In this document: piece after piece, positions 55,689-64,000 of the stretch
Layout of the letters: the number at the start of each line of letters is the position of its first letter
Position numbering within the stretch: position 1 is the first letter of the stretch
DNA from: Siderastrea radians
Taxonomy: Eukaryota > Cnidaria > Anthozoa > Scleractinia > Rhizangiidae
Direction of reading: 5' to 3'
DNA: 64,000 nt
NCBI GenBank assembly: GCA_964017195.1
Contig: OZ024890.1
Span: 50,707,593 to 50,771,592 of the forward strand
Notes under the pieces: model-generated
What the model saw: only the letters and a program-made list of their open reading frames with translations
Database searches by the model: none
Told to the model about the DNA's origin: nothing
Made by a program: the position numbers and the translations under genes

Positions 55689-57559
55689 AGAAAAGAGTAT
55701 GTGGCTGATAATCATTGAACGGCTACGCAGAAGGAAAACGAGCAACGACGAATCTGTCTTGTAATTAGAACCAAACGAAATCTGCGAAAGGTGAGCAATA
55801 TTTTTGTTTTACTTATTTTATCAGCATATCGCTTCCTTTTCGAGTTCAATTGTTAGCTCCAACACCAACCTGTTTACTAAAGACCAGGGCCAACAAGAAA
55901 GGCGAAAATTCCCCGCGGTAACTTAAGCGGTTTTCAAGTCTTTCAGCGCCAAATTCGCTACATAAATATAAACTTATTTTACAATTTCATTTAATATGAA
56001 GTCAATGCAAGTCAAAGTGGCTCTTTTCCTCTTTCTCCACTTTTTTTTCACAGTCTGTATAAATCGTTGTCATTTGTCAATGACAAAGCGACATCGTTTT
56101 ATTTCATGTCCACATTTGACACCAAATGGAAGACAAGGCCGCCCATTCATAATACATACAATTAACAGATAGTAGACTTTCACTCACGATCTCATACACA
56201 CATAGCCTGCGAGCAGGCTAAGTGTGTTATTCGTGCGAGTGTCTTGGCGGTGGAGCCGCGATTTGCAGCCGGCTCGCAAATGGCAAATCTCGGCTCCGCC
56301 GCCAAGATACTCGCGCAAAAAACATACTAAGTGAGCCTGCTCGCAGGCTAGAACACAAAAGGAAAACCCAGGCAACCCGGCCAAGTTTAATTGCTCGAGA
56401 CAACTGTGTCAATAGTAAATAAGCTAACAACATCGACCATGGGAAACGAGTATCAGTTGGAGATCCAGCGGGATTCGAGGAAGCCAAGGTTCAAGAGCGG
56501 GATCTACTGCAAGAAACTTTTAATTCAATCATAGTACTCATTTCGATAAGTGAGCAACATCAACCAGGGGAAACGAGTATTTTATAAATGAGTAATCGTA
56601 TGATTGCTAGAGCAAAGGATTTACACTTCACATGATCACTCGCCTAATTTTTTTCTTAGAATTATTCAAATAGCAATCTGTTAGTGTAAAATCATTGATT
56701 GCAATCACACTCAGCTCATTCGTTTACTAATAGAAGTGACGATATACATGCAGATAGACCAGTTCGTAACTAATCTTGCTTACTTATCATTTACATTATC
56801 ACGTTTTTTGGTTTAATGTTTGCTCTACTGTCGCGATCAGAGATTATCCACCAGATCAATTAAATTTTAATTTAGCTACTTAAAAGTAGTTTAAAATCGA
56901 TACCTCTTCTCATTGTGTTGACTTCTAGTATAGGAACAGCTCAACCTAGAGGCAATATAATTCAAACTAACAATTAACTAAAAATAATAAATTGACGTTT
57001 CGTTGGACGTACAAGAAAATTAAAACAATTCAAGTAAATCGTGTCATTATTAACGTATTATTCATTTGCTGAAAGAGAGCAAAAATCCATACAAACTCTT
57101 TGAACCGGAAGAACAAGAGTCCAAACATTTCCCCTATCCCAACCTCGTTCCCAGGGTCTCTCTCTCCCCGCAGACCCTATCCATGTGTTTGTGTTTTCGT
57201 TTCTCCATGATTATGCGGACTGCTGCTTGCGGACTGCCGCTTGACATTTATTTTGAATGCCTCATTTTATTAAATGACTTCCTTTCTTTATCATTATTCT
57301 TTACGAACTTTGCCACTGCGACAACAGCCCTGTGTATTATTAGAAAGGGTTCGTGACAATCCTTTGCTCAGTTGAGCGGAACTATAAATACACTTACAGA
57401 TCGCTTCGAAATTTGCATAAAGATCCTCGTAACAATAGCGGAGACCATTTGAGTCAGAGAGATTCGGCCCGCAGATTTTAAAAAGAAAAATTAAGTGTTG
57501 CATTTTTAGTATGGCGGAAACATTAATGTTTATGGAAAAGAAGATTACAGGACACTAAG
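55689..57559 (+). repeat. Upstream unit U, copy in block B
   Basis: Collinear with 10525-12402. It includes the fold-back element at 56204-56349. No coding region is supported. Confidence 0.8.
56204..56349. mobile_element. Fold-back MITE, copy B
   Basis: Same element as 11042-11187, with AGCCTGCGAGCAGGCT-type ends. Its inner arms pair slightly better here (GGAGCCGCG rather than GGAGCTGCG). Confidence 0.7.
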
Positions 57560-59747
57560 GAAATAAATGAGAAAAATAAATCCCACGAAAAAGGGCAGTA
57601 AGAAATATAATGCCTAAGGGGGTAATACAACACGTTAGAGAGCTAAGAATTTCTTGTTCCAGTCGATCTCTGTCTTCTTGTGTACTTGGAGATAACTTTG
57701 CTATAACGAGCTATATAACCAGTCGATCTTTTGACTGAATCCACCATTCGATTCTATTACCCTCTAGGACAGGAATATCTGGTAAGTGACTATTTTCTAG
57801 AGCTGGACACTATAAATCCTTCTTTGGCAATTTGCGGGCGAACACATTCCTGTTTTGCAATTCGATCAGTGCTATTACTAAACACAAATTGGGATCTACT
57901 CCTCCTCAAAATTTCAAGCAGTTTCTTTTACTTTTTACATTGCGTATAATCTGTAATGGAATTCCTTTACTTCACCGAACGTATTTAGAATGAATAGAAT
58001 TCATAGTATTAATGCTTTGTACGTCAAGCCATTCGAAATGAATCAGAGAAAGAACTGAGAAGAAAACCATAAACAATAGACAATAATAAGCGAAGGAATA
58101 AGCATTAAGAACCAGTTCCACTGCTATGACGATATTATTATAAATCATGGTGTAATCGTTTCTGGTTAATCTACAGTCAATCACTTAGAGATCAAATACA
58201 TGCATGTTAGAAAAATCTAAGGAAATAGAAATTAGTCCTTTTTTTACAGAGTCCAAAAGGAGCGAAATATCTCGAGCAAACGTCATAAGTCATTTCCTTT
58301 CTTTGCATTCAAACACATCCAAGCAGAAAACGTTTGAATTTGGTTTCACAGTGATCCAATTTGGCGATTTATTGTACACAAAAAATATACATATTTTTTA
58401 TTTTACAGCACAGTACATGCAAAGAGTGTCAACGTTTTATACCATCGAAATTGACTCCTCCGGACCCTGTGTTTGTGTTTTCGTGTTATATCTTAGATCC
58501 TTCGTCTTACTAGTCTGATGCCACCAGTTAGAGGATCTCAAACAGAAATATATTTTACGCATTTTTCCAGTCGGTCTTGTTCTTGAGTTTTCAATTGAGC
58601 GCAGTCTCTTCAGTTGTTCTTTATCCAGACCAGAAACAACGTACGTATGCTGACAATCTCAAGCTCGATTACGGCCTTTTAGAGTCGTAAAACCCCAGAT
58701 CTAAGGGATTTTTGCTTGGAAACTATTGTAAGGAGTGTATAAATATTGCAGGGAATCTGTACATTTTTTTGTCTCTTGAGAGGTTGGATGAATAGTTCTC
58801 ACAAGGTACAATACTGTAGTATAAAGGAATAAAATAATGCAGGCGATCTCTACCCCTGTTTTATTTCTCTAAAAGGCATCGAATTTTTTCTTTACACAAG
58901 CTACAAAATTGCCCCACTGAATGACTTTATTAAAGTTCTGATCAAAATTTATTACCGATAAGATCAGAGAAAATTTTATCCTATTATTTAAAGCTTCAAT
59001 GCCCAGAAAAATGTATATTCTGGATCCTTTCAGATACATTATTTTTAGAATTATGTGAACTCGTTCTTATATATATGCTTAGCACTAGCGTGTAAGCGTC
59101 ATCACAAGAAACAATTCAATTCAATTGATTCCACCACCATTAAAAACATGTAGGGGTATAAAATATTTTTTTTTGAAAAAACACGAAAGAATGTGATGAA
59201 AAAGCCTGAGAGGGAACTTAAAAGTGTATTGAAAGGGCTTCGTCATTTCAGAAATTTAAAATAACATGCACGTGTAAATAGACAATAAAACTACTGGGCT
59301 TCGTCATTTCAGACATTTTAAATAACATGCAGATGTAGAAAGGCAATAAAACTACTGTGGCTTTTGGCGTGAAAAAGTTTGGCCTGCCTCACACACCGTG
59401 CCTTGTTTAACTTTACTATGCGTAATTTGGTTATAGAGCACTAAAATAGCCCCCTCGTCTTCGTGATTTCAAAGTTGTGATACTTTTAAATTGATGTGAT
59501 CAGGTCTTCAAAGAATCACATTGATTGAGCTCGTGATGCTTAGCGAGCGACGCGTCTGTAAAGCAGGAATAAACAAGTTGCAATGCGAGTTTGTCGTAGG
59601 GCACAATTATCCGATTGAAAAAATCCTTGCAAACGTTTTGATTATCCATTCTGCTGTCCTCTTAAAGGTGTACTGCTTAAGAATAATAACGCGCGCTGTA
59701 TTCAACTGTTTCACAGAAAAGGTAAACGGCCGACTCAAGTTTAAGAG
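57560..59747 (+). other. Upstream region of PTX-B
   Basis: Non-coding and collinear with 12403-14114 apart from 58308-58778, present only in B. The open frame at 58204-58518 runs into that extra segment and has no recognisable domain. The two 61-bp repeats are at 59236-59357. Confidence 0.55.
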
Positions 59748-59755
59748 TATATAAG
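59748..59755 (+). promoter_or_regulatory. Candidate TATA box of PTX-B
   Basis: TATATAAG in the same position as in PTX-A, followed by a candidate leader-exon donor (CGAAAG/GTAAAT at 59820/59821) and the acceptor ATTGCAG/GTTT at 60083/60084. Confidence 0.4.
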
Positions 59756-60096
59756 ATAACCGATTGATTTTTTCTTTCTATTTCAGGTTTTTTCTAAACT
59801 AGCTTCCTGCCAGACGAAAGGTAAATAAATACGTTTGCTGTACTGTGAGAGCAATGTCATAGGAAAGAAGAAGCGATCACTTTTAAGTGAGAAGAGTACA
59901 ATATTCCGAAGGGAGACCATCTTGAATTACAGGAACGTTCGTTTATTATTTGACATATTTTAACAGTAAAGGATTCAGCAATATAAACCCACATGTGGGC
60001 AAAAATTCCCTTATTTGATAAAACTGCTTTGGACAGTGTGTGCGAGTTTACTGTGTCTTCTCTTATTTGCTTTTTTATTGCAGGTTTAAAAGAATC

Positions 60097-62032
60097 ATGC
60101 GTTCTCTATATCTCTGCCTTGCCTTTGGAATCGTTTTTGGTTGCGCCAATGTCTTCTGTCTGACTGGTTAGTTACACAAAGGAACTTTAACAAAGAATGT
60201 ACATCAAGTTAACATAAAATTACAGCATATAAAGAAGAAGCTATTTGCACTGTGTCAGAAAATGAACAATTTGGCAGTGTAGAAAGAAAGTGAATAAATA
60301 TCAAACTATTAATAGCAGGGTGGCATATTAACGGAGACAAATTCGAATTCATGTTACTTAAAACGATTTTGAAACTGATCTAAAAAATATAAAAAGTTAA
60401 ATTCAGTACACCCGAAACTGACGATGAGGTCTTTTTTTCTTGTGGACCCAGAACTTAAATTCTTTGCAATCGACATGGTTTACTCGTAAAACCGGTGCGA
60501 AATGTGGCTGGTAAACTATTAAACAGTATTCGATGAATATCTGAAAACCAAAAAGTTATTTCGTCAAAGGCACGGAAAAATTTCCTAACCTTTCTTAACT
60601 TTAATAATGGTCAGTGTTACAGCCATACCTTTACAGTTCCTTTATGTGGATGGATTTTTGCGAATTTTAATTTTTGCGTTGCGCCAAAATAAAAAATTAA
60701 AAAAAAATTATTAAAGAAACGATAAATATCAGTACCCTCTAAACCGGAAATTTGTTTTTACGTTTTTTTCCCCAAGTAAAAACCAAAAAACAAACAAACA
60801 AGCGAACAAACAAAGAATAGAATGGAGAAAAGTAAGCTAAAGGTAACTCCAGCTACGTCATGGAAAAAAGAAAGATTTTAATGAAATAATTTTGTCTCTT
60901 TTCAAAGACTACGCTTTGGACTTTCCAGTCAAAGGTGTCAGTGACTTTGTCAACATCTGGGGCATGCCCAGTTTGACCCAGTTCACTGTGTGTCTGTGGA
61001 TGAAGTCCAGTGACACCACCAATAGTGGCGCTTTGTTCAGTTACGCTGTTCCTGGTACACACAACGAGCTTCTCATTTTCAACTACAGAAACTTTTACGT
61101 CTATATCAATGACTTGGGCAAGTAAGTAAGGTACATTTTTGATATTGCCCCACTGTTATAAATAGAAATGAATATTTTTAAAATATTTAACAAATACTTA
61201 AAAATATTATACTGAAAATTGTAAAAATGTTATATTAAAATATTGTGTGCTTACTTTGAATATATGAATCTTTTCTCGTTTTCCATATCCTGTGGTTTGA
61301 GCCAGTCCTGGCATGATGGCACAGCTTGTTAACACGTCATTTATTCCATTTAAGCTGTTCCTTTCTCATCATTTGCAGTCTAGCTGAAAACCTAACAAAG
61401 TATTTTTACTTCCCAGAATGCCATTGGGTTATATGTCTCAAATTGTACATGGTTGATACATTCTACCCGACTGCGTTTTCCTAGTAGGGTGTATAAAATA
61501 ATACAACAGTTATTAGAAACACACTCAATATGCTTTTTTTCCCGAACGCACCTTAAGAGGTTCAGATATAGTTTTGAAGAAGTCGACCTTTACAAGTAAA
61601 CTGAATTTGTTATTCAAAAACTTTTCTGGTTGCAGAGCTACCTCAATATCAGCAAATGATGGCAAATGGCACCATGTCTGTACATCCTGGGAAAACACCG
61701 CGGGCTCATGGAAGCTATACAAAGATGGAGCTGTGGCAGCGGAAGGGAATGGGCACAAGACAGGCCACGTGATAAAATCTGGAGGATCCATTGTACTGGC
61801 TCAAGAGCAAGATTCTCCTGGAGGTGGATTTGTGTCCAGCCAAAGCTTCATTGGGATGTTGACAAATGTCAATGTCTGGGATCACGTGCTTCCCACTGCA
61901 CAAATTGAGCACATGTCAAAGTCTTGCCTGTCGGGGGAGGGGAACGTCTACAAGTGGTCTGATTTCATTCACGGGCGTGAAGGGAAAGCACGTGTTGTTA
62001 TTCCATCTCCTTGTAAGCCGCTAAGTGCTTAG
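60097..62032 (+). CDS. PTX-B: secreted pentraxin (CRP/SAP-like)
   Basis: Coding exons are 60097-60166, 60908-61121 and 61636-62032, with phase 1 and phase 2 introns, giving 226 residues. The signal peptide is identical to that of PTX-A. Differences from PTX-A are few: Asn63 to Ser, the segment FYVYINDLGKA instead of FRIYINDLYKG around residues 86-96, and single changes near the C-terminus. His75 (CRP Asp60 position) and Val161 (Glu147 position) are shared with PTX-A, while EQD is kept. All four non-signal cysteines are conserved. No stop or frameshift is seen, so both duplicates appear functional as genes. Confidence 0.93.
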
Positions 62033-62144
62033 CTTAGTCTGCAAAAGGCGTCATAAATGTAGCGAAAAGTTCAGGTTTTGGACTTTTTTAATAGTTAACT
62101 AAAAAAACCTCTAACGCCTATTGAAAATGTACGTGTGACGGTAC

Positions 62145-62150
62145 AATAAA
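62145..62150 (+). terminator. Polyadenylation signal of PTX-B
   Basis: AATAAA lies 113 bases after the stop, in the same context as in PTX-A. Confidence 0.75.
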
Positions 62151-62329
62151 GTAAAAAGATGTCTAAATGGGTATTGATTTGTGTTTTTAGACAACCCCGT
62201 AAATTTTTGTGAACTTGAAGAGTCATTATGTATATCTAGGGATCCAAATCGTAACCCGGAGGCAGAAATCTAGCTCCTAGAGGCTAAAATCGGGTACTGT
62301 TTGGCGCAAGGCTAGACTCACCTTGCGAT

Positions 62330-62770
62330 TTTGACATATGTATGCTAATGAAAACTGATCTTTCCCCAAAATGAAAACGGACCAAACAGCGGGAATCGGG
62401 GACATTTCACACAAGGCCAGAAGAAGGATTTTCATCAATGTAAGCAAATGAATTTGACATTTCCCCAGAACGCATCACAAATGTACTAGACTATAATGGA
62501 CTAGGTTAACGGCCAACATTGGTCAATATTTCACATAAGGTACAAAAAAGGATAAATCTATGGAAATGGTCTAGTGATATTTCCACAAAGCGCGCCACAA
62601 AATGTACTTGAATTTAACAATAAGCGATCGAAGTGGTGACCGTTTTACACAAAGGCAGAAATAAGATTGTGATTAACTCTTTTTGGCCGAATAGGGTTAT
62701 ACGGCCCCTGAGGTGTTATGTGGACTCAAACATTTCTTTGGTGGTCATCTTTCTCGTCAAGCAATTCTTT
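62330..62770 (+). repeat. Degenerate satellite-like repeat downstream of PTX-B
   Basis: Counterpart of 16690-17150. Unit starts of the ACACAAGG type lie near 62409, 62532 and 62647, so the period is about 115-123 bp. Confidence 0.6.
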
Positions 62771-63280
62771 TGACCAATTCTGGCAGGCTTACATACTAAA
62801 GAACAATTAACGTTTTCGTGTAAAGTTCAGGCAAATTTGGCTTTCACTTGACACTCCGGCAGGCAAATGTTCTACCTTCCTGAAAGCTTAGCCCGACACC
62901 GTTCAGCAGAAAAGAAAGCTGATGAAGAACAGTAAGCAAACCAATAAAAGAAATAGGAAGAAAAAGAAAAGAAAGAGGTCCATTTAGGTTCGCAAAAGTG
63001 CATAAATAAGCATTATCAAAGTTACCTCTAGTTAAATGTATTGTTTTTGAAGAAATTGGCACCGTTATAGTCATTTAAATGCAAATTACAGCAAAACAGC
63101 AAAAATGAACACGTGGCAAAAAAAAAATCCCGTTTCATTTAGCAAAAATTCCCAGCGTTACTGTGTTATATTTTACCAAATCGTATTGCCAATGTAGGGA
63201 TTTACTGAACTCCAAGCTGAGAAAATCGGGTGATATTTCTCACAAACTAGTTATGATTTCTTCTCTTCCTCTTCTCCAAT

Positions 63281-63360
63281 AGAGAGTGAAAGCTAACCCA
63301 CATTCACATATAAACGGATTTTGGTTGTCCTTATCGTCCTTCGTAAGAGCGGTTCATATA
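63281..63360 (+). repeat. Short block matching 21284-21362
   Basis: See 21284-21362. It lies only 300 bp past the duplication edge here but almost 4 kb past it downstream of PTX-A. Confidence 0.75.
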
Positions 63361-63429
63361 ATGTGCTATATGACCTTAACACCCTTTTCGCCAGTTTTCT
63401 CTCTTACAGCTACAATAAACAAACTACCG

Positions 63430-64000
63430 AAATTGGGGACCATTCCACACAATCTGTGCGAATGGTGTCTGGTAGTTCCCCAGTTTCCATCACAAATGTG
63501 CTAATTAAAAACTCTAAACGACCAAAATAGGTGAATTTCATACAAGGCCATGTAAAGTTTTTGATAAATGTGTGCGAATGGGTTTTTTTGGATTACGCCA
63601 TGTTGCATCACAAACGTGCTAATTTAAATCTCATGGCCTAATTCGGGGACTACTTCACACAAAGCCGGAAATGGAATTTTGATGCATAAATGTATGCGAA
63701 TGAGGTATGATTTTTCCTCAAACTGCATCACGAATGTAGCGATTAACTTTATAGGATCAAAAATCAGAAGGAAAATGAAATTTTGATGTTTCGAGCGGTC
63801 GGACAAACCGCGTCACTAACTGTACAAAATTCTAAACGGGAAAATCGGCGAGTGAAATTAAACACTAAATTTTGATAATTGTATTAGAAAAGGGGATAAT
63901 ACTTCTCCATATGCTACCACAAACGTGTTAATGTGACTCTAAGCGGCCACAATCAGGGACAACTTTAACACAATGACCGAAATGGATTTTGTTAACCGTA
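63430..64000 (+). repeat. Degenerate satellite-like repeat, continuing to the window end
   Basis: Further diverged units with CACACAA.GCC, TTTTGAT.AATGT.TGCGAATG, GCATCACAAACGTGCTAAT and CTCTAAACG phrases; unit starts lie near 63446, 63539, 63655 and 63968. No gene is seen. Confidence 0.6.

Larger units (their letters stand above)
44359..62978 (+). repeat. Segmental duplication, copy B
   Basis: This is the direct repeat of 103-17342. It begins inside the third U copy: 44359-45836 equals 103-1625. Compared with A it has a 393-bp tandem duplication (51718-52503), keeps 592 bp of the right transposon arm (53156-53747) and has about 470 bp extra upstream of PTX-B (58308-58778). Confidence 0.93.

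Overview
The window is animal genomic DNA: AT-rich, with small exons, GT-AG introns, AATAAA signals and dense transposable-element debris. The mix of single-domain secreted pentraxins, a Penelope-like element with a GIY-YIG domain, a Polinton/adintovirus-like capsid cassette and many fold-back elements fits a cnidarian, most likely an anthozoan (stony coral or sea anemone). No species is claimed and no search was run.

Host genes. Three + strand pentraxin (CRP/SAP-like) genes are present: PTX-A (14461-16392), PTX-M (38456-41981) and PTX-B (60097-62032). Each has three coding exons with introns in phase 1 then phase 2, a signal peptide and one pentraxin domain. PTX-M keeps acidic calcium-site residues that PTX-A and PTX-B share the loss of. 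No other clear host gene was found.

Large-scale layout. Bases 103-17342 (copy A) are repeated in direct orientation at 44359-62978 (copy B). Each copy holds, in order: the end of a paralogous upstream unit (called U), a dead L1/Tx1-like LINE split by a 4-5 kb inverted-repeat transposon with TTAA target duplications, a complete U, and a pentraxin gene. A third U copy (42918-44150, then 45440-45836) follows PTX-M. The locus therefore looks like a U-plus-pentraxin tandem array; another gene probably lies just left of base 1.

Central accessory region. Between PTX-A and PTX-M: fold-back elements and short-motif clusters (19.5-25.2 kb); a degenerate Tc1-like transposase (23117-23912, minus); a Penelope-like element (25999-33150) interrupted by a second long-inverted-repeat TTAA element (27054-32763), which is itself interrupted by a PIF/Harbinger-like element (28563-30138, TAA duplication); and a decayed virus-like cassette (33160-37800) with a collagen-stalk fibre-like gene and packaging ATPase on the minus strand and a linker-type protein, penton-like protein, basic core-like protein and start of a major capsid protein on the plus strand.

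The main points for follow-up are the shared terminus of the two long-inverted-repeat TTAA families, the virus-like cassette, and the calcium-site divergence among the pentraxins.
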